Shown here one piece after another: positions 1 through 7,719 of a DNA stretch of 39,128 nt. The translations under genes were made by a program, and so were the position numbers. The stretch's first letter is position 1; each line of letters starts with the position of its first letter. The stretch comes from Phycisphaerales bacterium (lineage in GTDB: Bacteria; Planctomycetota; Phycisphaerae; Phycisphaerales; UBA1924), in the NCBI GenBank assembly GCA_947476675.1, contig CANJRL010000011.1, forward strand, positions 1 through 39,128. Reading direction: 5' to 3'. The notes under the pieces were generated by a model. It saw only the letters and a list, made by a program, of their open reading frames with translations. It was not told where the DNA came from and ran no database searches.

Positions 1-735
1 AACTCCGCCGAGCTCAACATCATGACCCTCGAGGACCCGATCGAGTACGAGCTGCCCGGGATCAGCCAGGCCCAGGTGGGGACGCGCAAGGGACTGACCT
101 TCGCGACCGGGCTGCGGCACGTCTTGCGGCAGGACCCCGACGTGATCATGGTGGGCGAGATCCGCGACGGCGAGACGGCGCGGATCGCCATCCAGGCGGC
201 GCTGACCGGGCACCTGGTGCTCTCGACCCTGCACACCAACTCCGCGGCCGCGGCGGTGACCCGGCTGATCGACCTCGGCGTCGAGCCCTTCCTCATCAAC
301 GCCGCGGTGTCGGGGGTGCTGGCCCAGAGGCTGGTGCGGACGCGCTGCGCACGCTGCGGCGGCAGCGGGGCCGTGGGCTCAGAGCGCTGCGGGCACTGCC
401 GGGGGAGCGGGCTGCGAGGGCGCATGGGGCTCTTTGAGCTGCTGGTGATGACACCCGCGCTGCGCGAGCGGCTGGCCCGCGGCGGCAGCGCCGCCGAGAT
501 CGAGGCGGCGGCGCGGGCGGCGGGGATGAAGACCCTGCGCGAGGCCGGGCTGGAGGCGGCGAGCGCCGGGCGAACGACACAAGACGAGGTCGACCGGACC
601 ACGCTGTCGGACGCCGATCTGAGCGAAGGCGGCCCGCCCCCGGAACCCCCGGCACCCCCGGAACCACCGGAACCCCCGGAATCCCCGGCATCCCCGGAAT
701 CCTCGGCGTCCCCGGCCGCCGAGGGGGCGCTCTAG
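1..735 (+). CDS. gspE: Type II secretion ATPase GspE (C-terminal part)
   Basis: Cytoplasmic hexameric ATPase that powers pseudopilus assembly in type II secretion. The frame is open at base 1, so the N-terminal domain and Walker A lie outside the window. Visible are the Asp box ([12 protein letters not shown]), Walker B ([15 protein letters not shown]) and the His box ([13 protein letters not shown]), followed by a cysteine motif CARC-x9-CGHC. That motif is much shorter than the CxxC-x29-CxxC of classical GspE and looks like a compact zinc knuckle. The last ~33 residues are a Pro/Glu/Ser-rich tail encoded by 9-base CCCCGGAAY-like units, unusual for the family. The stop is 2 bases before gspF. 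PilB is the alternative reading, but the pseudopilin and gspK neighbours favour GspE. Confidence 0.93.
   Translation, partial: NSAELNIMTLEDPIEYELPGISQAQVGTRKGLTFATGLRHVLRQDPDVIMVGEIRDGETARIAIQAALTGHLVLSTLHTNSAAAAVTRLIDLGVEPFLINAAVSGVLAQRLVRTRCARCGGSGAVGSERCGHCRGSGLRGRMGLFELLVMTPALRERLARGGSAAEIEAAARAAGMKTLREAGLEAASAGRTTQDEVDRTTLSDADLSEGGPPPEPPAPPEPPEPPESPASPESSASPAAEGAL
640..720 (+). repeat. 9-base tandem repeat encoding the Pro-rich tail of GspE
   Basis: Degenerate CCCCGGAAY/CCCCGGCAY units run through the last codons of gspE and encode PPE/PPA/SPA triplets. Similar C-rich units reappear after gspF at 2106-2215. Confidence 0.7.
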
Positions 736-737
736 CC

Positions 738-2105
738 GTGCCGCTCTACCGCTACACCGCGTCGGACCCGGCGGCCGCAGCGCTGCAGCGCGGCGAGATC
801 ACCGCCGACTCCGGCCACCAGGTGCGGGCGGCGCTGCGGCGCATGGGCCTCACGCCGCTGCGCGTGGATGCGCTGGCATCTTCGCGGCCGAGGCGCGGAG
901 GAGACCGCGCCGAGCAGGAGACGGCCGGGGCGGGCGGCGCGGAGGGCGGAGTGAGGCAGGTGCTCTCGCGGTCGCTGTCGCGCTGGCGGCAGGGCCGGCG
1001 GAGGGCCGCGCTGGTCGAGTGCTACGAGTCCCTGGGCACGCTGCTGGCCACCGGGACCGAGCTCAGCGCTGCGCTCGCGCTGCTGGCCCCGCAGAGCGCG
1101 CCGATGCCTCTCGACGGCGCGCGCCGCCCAGCGCGGACGTCTTCAGCCGCCGCTGCCCGCATCGCCGGCGCATGGCTGAGCGAGCGCGGCGGCGGCGTGG
1201 CCCTCTCCAGGCTGGCCGCGGGATTGGCCGAGCGGGTCCGCGGCGGGGACTCGCTCGCCGAGGCGATGGAGGCGCAGCCGGGGTGGTTCGGGCAGGTGGA
1301 CATCGCCGTGGTCCGCGCCGGCGAGCAGGCCGGCGAACTCTCCCGGGCCCTGGCCGATCTCGCCGAGCACCACGGCCGCCGCGAAGAGGTCTCAGGGAGG
1401 CTCGCGGCCACCCTGGCCTACCCGGCGCTGCTCCTGCTCTTCGGCCTGGGCGTGGTGGTGTTCCTGTCGACCACCACCATCCCGCAGCTGGCCGCGGTCC
1501 TGCGCGACGCGGGCGCCGACCTGCCCCGCCCCACACGCATCCTGCTCACTGTGGGAGAGACACTGGCCGGGCGCTGGTGGCTGATCCTGCTGCTCTCTCT
1601 GCCCGCGGTCGCGGCGCTGAGCTGGGCGTGGAACTCTCGGCCCTTGGCGCGGTGGCGCCTGCGCGTGCCTCTGATCGGGCGGGCAGCGCTGCGCGGCCAG
1701 GTCGGCTCGCTGAGCGTGCTGCTGGCCCGCCTGCTCGAATGCGGCGTGCCGCTGGCCGAGGCCCTGGCCCTAGTCCTGCCCACCATCCGCAACCCCGCCA
1801 TCGCGGCCGAGCTCGGCCGCGTCCGCGCCGCCCTGCTGGCGGGCCGGCCGGTCACCGAGGAACTGCGCGCCGGCGGGGTCTTCGAGCCGGTCTTCTGCCG
1901 GGTGCTCGAGGTCGCGGAGCAGAGCGGGGAACTCGCCGGGGCCTTGCGCACCATCGGTCAGCGCATGAGCGCCTCCAGCCGCCGCTTGGTCGATCGCCTG
2001 GGCGCCGTCCTCGAGCCCGCCGTCATCCTCCTGCTCGCGGCGATGATCGGCTTTGTGGTCTACGCCGCCATCGCCCCCATGCTCAAAATCGCGCAAACCC
2101 TCTAG
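738..2105 (+). CDS. gspF: Type II secretion inner-membrane protein GspF
   Basis: Polytopic inner-membrane platform protein of the T2SS that contacts GspE and GspL. The start MPLYRYTA is typical of the family; the codon is GTG, 2 bases after the gspE stop. Two T2SSF helical domains are visible, about residues 93-250 and 322-445. Three hydrophobic segments lie near 227-250, 279-298 and 428-449. The motif VVRAGEQAGELSRAL in the first domain matches VAEQSGELAGAL in the second, the internal duplication expected of GspF/PilC. The first domain carries an Ala/Arg-rich insertion at about 120-155, and residues 46-85 form a low-complexity linker. Total length of 455 is slightly above the usual ~400 because of these additions. 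Confidence 0.95.
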   Translation: MPLYRYTASDPAAAALQRGEITADSGHQVRAALRRMGLTPLRVDALASSRPRRGGDRAEQETAGAGGAEGGVRQVLSRSLSRWRQGRRRAALVECYESLGTLLATGTELSAALALLAPQSAPMPLDGARRPARTSSAAAARIAGAWLSERGGGVALSRLAAGLAERVRGGDSLAEAMEAQPGWFGQVDIAVVRAGEQAGELSRALADLAEHHGRREEVSGRLAATLAYPALLLLFGLGVVVFLSTTTIPQLAAVLRDAGADLPRPTRILLTVGETLAGRWWLILLLSLPAVAALSWAWNSRPLARWRLRVPLIGRAALRGQVGSLSVLLARLLECGVPLAEALALVLPTIRNPAIAAELGRVRAALLAGRPVTEELRAGGVFEPVFCRVLEVAEQSGELAGALRTIGQRMSASSRRLVDRLGAVLEPAVILLLAAMIGFVVYAAIAPMLKIAQTL

Positions 2106-2215
2106 CCCCCGGAATCCCAGAGCCCCGGAATCCCAGAACCCCGCAACCCCGCAACCCCGCAACCCCGCAACCCCGGAACCCCGGAACCCCGAAGCCCCAG
2201 ACCCCCCGCCGCCGG
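2106..2215. repeat. C-rich short tandem repeats between gspF and gspG
   Basis: The gap after the gspF stop is built of CCCCGGAATCCCAG units and at least three tandem copies of the 8-mer CAACCCCG, then CCGGAACC units. It resembles the unit repeated in the gspE tail. It separates two genes of an otherwise overlapping operon; no gene is seen in it. Confidence 0.8.
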
Positions 2216-2238
2216 GATCACCCGCTGGAGCCCTTCCC

Positions 2239-2736
2239 ATGAATTCGCTCATTCAGGCATCGCGCGATCGGCGGAACCGAACGCCGCCGGCCCGCCGCGG
2301 CATGACCCTGGTCGAGGTGCTGGCGGTGGTGATCATCCTGGGCCTGATCGCGGCCACGCTGACGCTCTCGTTCCGGGGGCAGGTGGGCCGGGCCAAGCGC
2401 GAGCTGGCCAAGACCGGCATCGCGCTCATCGTGAACGCCATCGAGACCTACGCCCTGGAGACCGGCGCCATCCCCACGATGGAAGATGGGCTCGACGTGC
2501 TCACCCGCGCCCCCGCCGGGCGCGCCGAGCCCTTCCTCAAGCCCGACAAGCTCATCGACCCCTGGGGCCACCGCTACCAGTACGTCACCCCCGGGCCGCA
2601 GAGCGCGTACCAAGTCCTGTCGCTGGGCGCCGACGGCAGGCCGGGCGTGTCGGCAGGCGGCGCGGGCAGCGAGGATGAGGACATCAGCAGCGACCAGCTC
2701 GGGCAAACGACCAAGCCGGCCGGGGGCAAGCCGTGA
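2239..2736 (+). CDS. gspG: Type II secretion major pseudopilin GspG
   Basis: Major subunit of the T2SS pseudopilus. The prepilin motif RRG|MTLVEVLAVV has the cleavage glycine at residue 21 and the conserved Glu+5 at residue 26, followed by a hydrophobic helix. Hallmarks of GspG follow: YALETGAIPT, LIDPWGHRYQYVTPG, SLGADGRPG and the acidic calcium-site region EDEDI. Length of 165 residues is near normal with a short extra tail. The frame extends upstream through the C-rich repeat, but that part encodes Pro/Arg repeats and I chose ATG 2239. The product would be processed by a prepilin peptidase not present in this window. Confidence 0.95.
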   Translation: MNSLIQASRDRRNRTPPARRGMTLVEVLAVVIILGLIAATLTLSFRGQVGRAKRELAKTGIALIVNAIETYALETGAIPTMEDGLDVLTRAPAGRAEPFLKPDKLIDPWGHRYQYVTPGPQSAYQVLSLGADGRPGVSAGGAGSEDEDISSDQLGQTTKPAGGKP

Positions 2737-3293
2737 CCTCGCGCGCTGATAGGTCCTTCCGGGGCGGGCTCACGCTGGTCGAGCTGCTGGCGGTGCTGAT
2801 CCTGCTGACCCTTGCGGCGGGCATGCTGGCGGGCGTGGCCGGGCCGATGCGGGCTGCGCAGGCGCGGCCCGCGGCCATCGCGGCGGTGCGCAGCGCGGTC
2901 GAGCGCGCCGCCCTCCTCGCCGAGCGGGCCCCGGAGCGCACGCCGGGCGGAGGAACGGTCGAACTGGTGTTCCCCGATGCCGGCGACCAGCGGTCCACGG
3001 TCACCGTGCTCCGCGCTGTCCGCACCGTCGCTTCGCCGCTCCCGGAGCAGTCCACGGCTCTGCCCCGGGGGTGGACGGCCTCGCTGTCGACCCGGAGGGC
3101 GGGCGATCCCGCGATGCGATCGTCGGCGTTGCTCCGCTTCTACCGCGACGGGACCAGCGACGACGCGGTGATCGCCCTGTCATGCGCTGGAACTCCCGGT
3201 GAGAGCGCGGCGCGCATCGAGGTGCTGGGCCTGAGCGGCCAGGTGCGCGTTGACGATCCAGAGCCCATGCGGCCGTCCGGGGGCGGGCTGTGA
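2733..3293 (+). CDS. gspH: Type II secretion minor pseudopilin GspH-like
   Basis: Minor pseudopilin of the T2SS. The GTG start overlaps the gspG stop by 4 bases. The leader ends at GG|LTLVELLAVLILL with the cleavage glycine at residue 12 and Glu+5 at residue 17; a single hydrophobic helix follows, then a periplasmic domain. Order between gspG and the gspI-like segment fits GspH. The C-terminal domain is too divergent for a motif match, so the subunit letter is inferred from position. Confidence 0.85.
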   Translation: MTSRADRSFRGGLTLVELLAVLILLTLAAGMLAGVAGPMRAAQARPAAIAAVRSAVERAALLAERAPERTPGGGTVELVFPDAGDQRSTVTVLRAVRTVASPLPEQSTALPRGWTASLSTRRAGDPAMRSSALLRFYRDGTSDDAVIALSCAGTPGESAARIEVLGLSGQVRVDDPEPMRPSGGGL

Positions 3294-4405
3294 CGCGGCG
3301 CGGGCTGACCATGCTGGAGGTGCTGGTCGCGACGGTGATCCTGGCCGTCGCCAGCGGCGCGGTCGCGGTCACGCTGCGGGACGCGGCCCGGGCCACGCGC
3401 GAGGCCGCGGATCAGGCCGGCGCGCTGCGGGCCCTCTCGTGGTGGCGGGCCGAGGCGGACCTGTCCGACTCGGGCGAGGTCTCGTCCGAGCGCCTCTGGT
3501 CGCGCATCGATGCCGAAGGGCGGCGCTGGACGGTTGCGGCCGAGCTCCCCGCCGAGGACAGCGTTGCGGCGCCGATTTCCGCAGAGGCGGGCTCGGCTGT
3601 CCAAGCGCCCCCGCCGCGCTGGTGGAGGGTGGTCGTGCGGGTGCAGGAGCGCGTCGACGCCGCGCCGCGCGAGGCGCTGTCGATCGCGCGGCTGGCGCCG
3701 GTCGCGCCCCGGCGCCGGCAGCCGCGCCGGGCTGCCCGGATGCGGCGTGCGCCGGGCGGGCCTCGCGAGAGCGGGCTTCCAGCGGACACGCTCCTACGTC
3801 GACAACTTGCGGGGGGGAGGCGCGGGCTGACACTGCTGGAGGTGCTCGCAGCGCTCTCGCTGCTCTCGGTCTTCCTGGTGGGTGTGGGCAGCTGGCTGGG
3901 CGTGGCCACCAGGACAGCGCGCGACGCGGCGCTCGGGGCGGGCGCGGGAGGGCCGGTCCGCCGCGCCGCGGCCGCGATCGAGCGCGACTTGGCCGCGGCG
4001 GCGCTGCGCCCACGCTCGGTGGTGGTCGACGCGAGCGGGGCAGCGCTGAGAATCGTCCAGGGCGGATTCGACGAGCGCGAGCGGAAGACGCGCTGGCGCG
4101 AAGTCGAGTGGCGGCTTGCCCCCGGGGTGCCCGGGTCGACTGGGCGCAGCGCCCGCGGCGGAACACTGATCCGCGGCGAGCGCTGGCTGGACGGGCAGGA
4201 GCCGGCGCTGGAGCGGATCGCCCTGCGCGGGGTGGAGAGATTCGAGATCGGGGATGGGGGGATGCCCGAGCAAGACAGGTCGCGTTCGGCGCCGCGGGCC
4301 GGCGAGACGCAAGCGCCGCAGCGCATCCACGCCCTGATCGTGCTGAACCCCGGCGAGTCGGCCGGGCCGGAGAGCGCCGAGATCACCTGGGAGCGTGCCC
4401 CGTGA
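3290..4405 (+). CDS. Fused minor pseudopilins, GspI-like plus GspJ-like
   Basis: One uninterrupted frame holds two complete prepilin signatures. The first, RRG|LTMLEVLVATVILA, has glycine at residue 5 and Glu+5 at residue 10 and heads a GspI-like domain of about 140 residues. After an Arg/Pro-rich linker (about 138-176) a second, RRG|LTLLEVLAALSLL, has glycine at residue 179 and Glu+5 at residue 184, and heads a GspJ-like domain with ERDLAAAALRPR and a C-terminal half typical of GspJ. No stop separates them. A run of seven G at 3811-3817 sits just before the second motif, so an indel could have joined the genes. Internal initiation, for example at ATG 3737 (residue 150), could release GspJ. 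The gene overlaps gspH and gspK by 4 bases each. Confidence 0.85.
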   Translation: MTRRGLTMLEVLVATVILAVASGAVAVTLRDAARATREAADQAGALRALSWWRAEADLSDSGEVSSERLWSRIDAEGRRWTVAAELPAEDSVAAPISAEAGSAVQAPPPRWWRVVVRVQERVDAAPREALSIARLAPVAPRRRQPRRAARMRRAPGGPRESGLPADTLLRRQLAGGRRGLTLLEVLAALSLLSVFLVGVGSWLGVATRTARDAALGAGAGGPVRRAAAAIERDLAAAALRPRSVVVDASGAALRIVQGGFDERERKTRWREVEWRLAPGVPGSTGRSARGGTLIRGERWLDGQEPALERIALRGVERFEIGDGGMPEQDRSRSAPRAGETQAPQRIHALIVLNPGESAGPESAEITWERAP

Positions 4406-5457
4406 GCGCTCGCCCGCAGCCTCTCCATCGCGGATCGCGCCGCGGGGCGGCGCTGCTCATCGCGCTGGTGGCGTTGACCGGGCTCACGGTCGCGGGCGCC
4501 GCCGCGATCCGAGCGGCCACCGCAGCGCAGCGAGGGGCGCGCGCAGCGCTGGCCGATGCCCAGGCGCAGGCCCTGCTGCAGGACGCCGAGCCCATCCTGC
4601 TCGACGCGCTGGCGCGGCTCGGGGATGCGCAAGGCAACCAGCCGGACGCCGCAGCCCCTCGGGACGCCAGTGGGTGGCGAACGCTGGTTGATGTTGCCGA
4701 GCGCGACGCTCACGAAGGCCAAGCCGGGGCCGGGGGCGGGGCCGGGGGCGGGGCCGGGGGCGGGGCCGGGGCCGGGGCCGGGGGCGCTTTGCTGCGGGCG
4801 GCGACGCTCGATCTCTCCGGCCGCCTGCACATCTCGCGGCTCGGGTCGCGCGCCCGGGCCGGGCTGCCTGCCGCGCTGCGGGGCGTCGAGCCGGTGAGAG
4901 CGGAGGAGGGAAGACCGCCGATGACCCTCGCCGACGCGCTGGGCGCGGAGGTCTTTGGCGATGCGCTGTCCCTCTACCCGCGCACTGCTCGATCGGGGCA
5001 GGCGGGCGCGGAAGGTCCGCACGTCGTCGCCGCCGAATGGCTGACCGCCCACGGCTCGGGGGCTCTCAACATCAACGCCGCGCCCCTGCCGCTCCTCGAG
5101 GCCGCCCTGCTCGGCCGCGACCCGGACGCGGCACGGGTGGCGCTCGCGGCCAGGCGATGCAACGAAGAGGTCCCAGCGGCCGCGCTGGCACGGCTCCAGG
5201 GCGGTTCGGCGCCGCAGGGCGCAGAGGCGCAGGACCTCGCCCTGACCACCGCTTCGGACGCCGCGGCGATCCTCGTCGAGATCGGCTGTGTTGGTGGAGA
5301 GCGGCGGCGCTGGTGGCTGGTCGCGCTGCGCGGCCAATCTCCTGTGTCCGAGCGCAACGCGCCGCGCTACCAGCCCCGCTGGCCCAGGGCGCGAGTGCCC
5401 GCTTCCATGCGGGCCGGCGAGTGGCGCATCGCCGAGCGCGTGGAGCTGGACCGATGA
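4402..5457 (+). CDS. gspK: Type II secretion minor pseudopilin GspK
   Basis: Large minor pseudopilin that caps the pseudopilus tip together with GspI and GspJ. GTG start in a GTGA overlap with the preceding stop. The N-terminal signature RRG|AALLIALVALTGL has glycine at residue 15 and lacks Glu+5, which is characteristic of GspK. Further GspK marks are LTAHGSGALNINAAPLPLL (the NxNTAP-like motif) and a total length of 351. A Gly/Ala run at about residues 108-128 is encoded by a GC-only repeat and looks like a flexible surface insertion. The same frame is open far upstream (from 3250), but that is GC-driven and antiphase to the pseudopilin genes. Confidence 0.92.
   Translation: MSARPQPLHRGSRRGAALLIALVALTGLTVAGAAAIRAATAAQRGARAALADAQAQALLQDAEPILLDALARLGDAQGNQPDAAAPRDASGWRTLVDVAERDAHEGQAGAGGGAGGGAGGGAGAGAGGALLRAATLDLSGRLHISRLGSRARAGLPAALRGVEPVRAEEGRPPMTLADALGAEVFGDALSLYPRTARSGQAGAEGPHVVAAEWLTAHGSGALNINAAPLPLLEAALLGRDPDAARVALAARRCNEEVPAAALARLQGGSAPQGAEAQDLALTTASDAAAILVEIGCVGGERRRWWLVALRGQSPVSERNAPRYQPRWPRARVPASMRAGEWRIAERVELDR
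4724..4790 (+). repeat. GCCGGGGGCGGG tandem repeat inside gspK
   Basis: About five copies of a 12-base GCCGGGGGCGGG/GCCGGGGCCGGG unit, in frame, encoding alternating Ala and Gly. The unit is a multiple of three, so copy-number change would lengthen or shorten GspK without a frameshift. Confidence 0.8.
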
Positions 5458-6053
5458 GCCCCGCCCCAACCCCCGGCCCCGGAAACGCCCCCGGAAGCGT
5501 GGCCACCAGCCCGCCCGCGCCGGCCGCGGCCCCACGCCCGCGGATCCTCGCCGACCGCCGCGTCGTGAGCTCGGTCGCCGGCGGCGCCGCGCTCTTCGCC
5601 GCGTGCGTCGCATGGTCGCTCTCGCAGATCGGCCCGCAGCGCCGGTACCGCTCGGCGATCGATCCCCCCGCGGCACGCGCTGCGCCCGACCTCGGGCAAT
5701 CAATCACGACCGTCCCTCCGGGAGCCCTCGCGGTGTCGCTCTGGGACGATCTCTTCCCCGAGTCCCGCCCGGAGCCCGAGCCTCCGCCGCCACCGCGCCT
5801 GGCCCTCGAACTCGTCGCGCTCCTCGGCCCGGCGGGGGCGCGGCGCGCCTTTGTCTATGACGCCGACCTGCGCGAGTACTTCGACCTCGCGCCCGGGGAC
5901 ACCGCGGCCCTCGCCGCGGACGAGCGGTCCTTCCCGCCGCGCAGCGCCGAGGCCACGGCGACCGACTCGCGCCCGCGCCTGCTGCGCATCGACGACGCCG
6001 GCGCTGTCTTCGCCCACGCCGGGCGCGAGGTGCGCGTGGAGCTCAAGCCATGA
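5454..6053 (+). CDS. GspC-like inner-membrane T2SS protein
   Basis: Probable T2SS inner-membrane linker that would contact the outer-membrane secretin. ATG overlaps the gspK stop (ATGA). A Pro/Ala-rich cytoplasmic N-terminus of ~35 residues is followed by one membrane segment (about 38-57) and a Pro-rich periplasmic linker. The small C-terminal domain (LALELVALLGP ... AFVYDADLREYFDLAPGD ... LLRIDDAGAVFAHAGREVRVEL) resembles the homology region of GspC/PilP: short beta strands presenting a property and a final regulatory-like strand. Length is 199. No PDZ domain is present. Assignment rests on topology, this domain and position; confidence in the exact letter is moderate. Confidence 0.7.
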   Translation: MSPAPTPGPGNAPGSVATSPPAPAAAPRPRILADRRVVSSVAGGAALFAACVAWSLSQIGPQRRYRSAIDPPAARAAPDLGQSITTVPPGALAVSLWDDLFPESRPEPEPPPPPRLALELVALLGPAGARRAFVYDADLREYFDLAPGDTAALAADERSFPPRSAEATATDSRPRLLRIDDAGAVFAHAGREVRVELKP

Positions 6054-7102
6054 ACTCCACCCCCGGAAGTCCCGGACGGGATCACGGTGTTCCGCCGACA
6101 GCGCGCGATGGCGTCGGGCTGGCGCTCCCGGCAGATGCCCTCTATTGGGCGGTGCTGGCGCCGATCCCGGGACTCGCCAGGGGGAGACGGGCCCGGGGCA
6201 GCGCCGCCAGGACCGAGGCCCTGCGGTACGCCTTCGAGCCGTGGCTGCCGGTCGCCCTCGACGAGGTCGAGGCACGGTTCGTGACGCTGGGGGATGGACG
6301 CACGCTGGCTTGCGGCATCGAGTCGCGGCGGCTCGACGAGGCGATCGGGGGCGCCGACCCGGCCAGCGTTGTTCCCGCGGCTTTGCCCGAGTGCGTGCGC
6401 CGCGAGATCGGCTCGGCGCAGGTTGACCTGAGCGCGCTGGAGTTCCGCAGCGGCGCGTTCGTCAGCCCCCGAGCCCGGCGGCGCGCCGCGGCCCTGCAGG
6501 CGGCCGCGGTGTGTTCCCTGTGCGTCTCTCTGCTGACGCTCGCGGCGGGGATGCAGCAGGGCGCAGCGCGGGATCGCCGCGACGCCGCGGCCGCGCGCGA
6601 CGCCGCCTCACGGCTCGCCGTCTCTGCCCTTGGTCTTGACACCGCCGCCGCGGCCCGCGGCCCGGCGCCGGAGCTCCGCCTCGCCGCCGAGGTCCGCGCC
6701 CTGCAGCGCACGCGGGTCAAGAGCGGACTGGCGTCCGGCAGCCCTTCGAGAGGCGAGGTCGAGGGCGCCGGGGGCGATCGCACCGCAGATCTGCTCGCGC
6801 TCTTGGGCGGCTGGCCGGAGTCGATCCCCGTCCGAGTCGAATCGATCGTCCTGGACCGCGACTCGCTCGCGCTGCGCGGCGTGGTGCGCGACGCGGGCGA
6901 CTTTGAGCGCCTGACGCTGGGGCTCGGCGAGTCGCTCCGCGCCTGGTCGCCGCAGGCCAAGTCGGCGGCCAAGGCCCGCGAGGGCTACAGCTTCGCCCTG
7001 ACCCTCCAGCGCTCATCACCACCGCCCCCGCCGCCGGCGACTGCGCCGCGTGTGTCGTCGGACGCTGCCACGCTCCACATCAGCAAGGCGGGATCGCCAT
7101 GA
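6050..7102 (+). CDS. GspL-like (PilN-like) T2SS assembly protein
   Basis: Probable T2SS inner-membrane protein that couples the ATPase to the platform. ATGA overlap with the preceding gene. Residues 1-145 form a soluble cytoplasmic part, a single membrane helix lies at about 147-167, and a periplasmic part follows with a heptad-like Ala/Arg region and a ferredoxin-like fold (LLALLGGWPESIPVRVESIVLDRDSLALRGVVRDAGDF), the hallmark of the PilN/GspL periplasmic domain. The tail is Pro-rich. The cytoplasmic part is shorter than in classical GspL and shows no clear actin-fold motifs. Identification is by topology and gene order before a GspM-like gene. Confidence 0.7.
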   Translation: MNSTPGSPGRDHGVPPTARDGVGLALPADALYWAVLAPIPGLARGRRARGSAARTEALRYAFEPWLPVALDEVEARFVTLGDGRTLACGIESRRLDEAIGGADPASVVPAALPECVRREIGSAQVDLSALEFRSGAFVSPRARRRAAALQAAAVCSLCVSLLTLAAGMQQGAARDRRDAAAARDAASRLAVSALGLDTAAAARGPAPELRLAAEVRALQRTRVKSGLASGSPSRGEVEGAGGDRTADLLALLGGWPESIPVRVESIVLDRDSLALRGVVRDAGDFERLTLGLGESLRAWSPQAKSAAKAREGYSFALTLQRSSPPPPPPATAPRVSSDAATLHISKAGSP

Positions 7103-7719
7103 GCCGAACGCGCCGAACGACTCTCTCGGGCCGCGCCCTGGCCGCGGTCTGCCTGACGGTGGCGGCGTGCGCGCTCGCGCTGAGCGCGCGGTCGCGCAGC
7201 GCAGCCGCGGCGGCGCTGGCCGACGCCGAGTCGTCGCACGCGCTGGTGGCCGAACAAGCCGACTCGCTGGTCCGGCTGCGGGCAGAGAAGGCAACGGTCG
7301 GCGACCGCCCCAGGGCCCAGGCCGACGTGGTGGCCCGGCTTCAGGCGTGCATGCACGCCGCCGGAGTGAATCCGTCGAGCCTCACCAGGGTCACCGCTTC
7401 GCAGGCCCAGCCGGTCTCAGCGCCGGCGGGCGGGACGGGGACGAGCGCTGCGCCCTTCTACATGCGGCAGACGCTGTCGTTCACCATCGAGAACGCCGGC
7501 CCCGCCGAGGTGGCGAGGTTCGCGGCGGGGTGGAGGGACGCCGAGCCCCTTTGGTCGCTGCGCTCGATCAGCCTGCAACACGCGGCCGCGCCCGCTGCGC
7601 CCCCGGCCCCGGCCCCGCCTCAGGGGGCCGCGCCCGCCCAGAACGACCGCTACACCGCCACCCTCACCATCGAGAACGTATTTCTCGCACAGCCCCCGAC
7701 CGGGAGATCGAGCCCGTGA
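7099..7719 (+). CDS. GspM-like (PilO-like) T2SS assembly protein
   Basis: Probable partner of the GspL-like protein. ATGA overlap with the preceding gene. One N-terminal membrane segment (about residues 12-30) leads into a short coiled-coil region (ALADAESSHALVAEQADSLVRLRAEKA) and a small periplasmic domain, the layout of GspM/PilO. A Pro/Ala-rich insertion sits near residues 162-180 before the last beta strand (YTATLTIENVFLA). Length of 206 is normal for the family. Sequence identity to any named family member is not obvious by eye, so position carries much of the weight. Confidence 0.68.
   Translation: MSRTRRTTLSGRALAAVCLTVAACALALSARSRSAAAAALADAESSHALVAEQADSLVRLRAEKATVGDRPRAQADVVARLQACMHAAGVNPSSLTRVTASQAQPVSAPAGGTGTSAAPFYMRQTLSFTIENAGPAEVARFAAGWRDAEPLWSLRSISLQHAAAPAAPPAPAPPQGAAPAQNDRYTATLTIENVFLAQPPTGRSSP

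Noticed and set aside
3250-4401. Upstream extension of the gspK frame
   Set aside because: The translation is low-complexity Arg/Ala/Gly and antiphase to gspIJ; gspK begins at GTG 4402 with its own prepilin signature.
3412-5703. 763-residue minus-strand ORF across the pseudopilin genes
   Set aside because: Arg/Pro/Ala-rich, antisense to gspH-IJ-K; a long frame is expected at this GC and the opposite strand has clear motifs.
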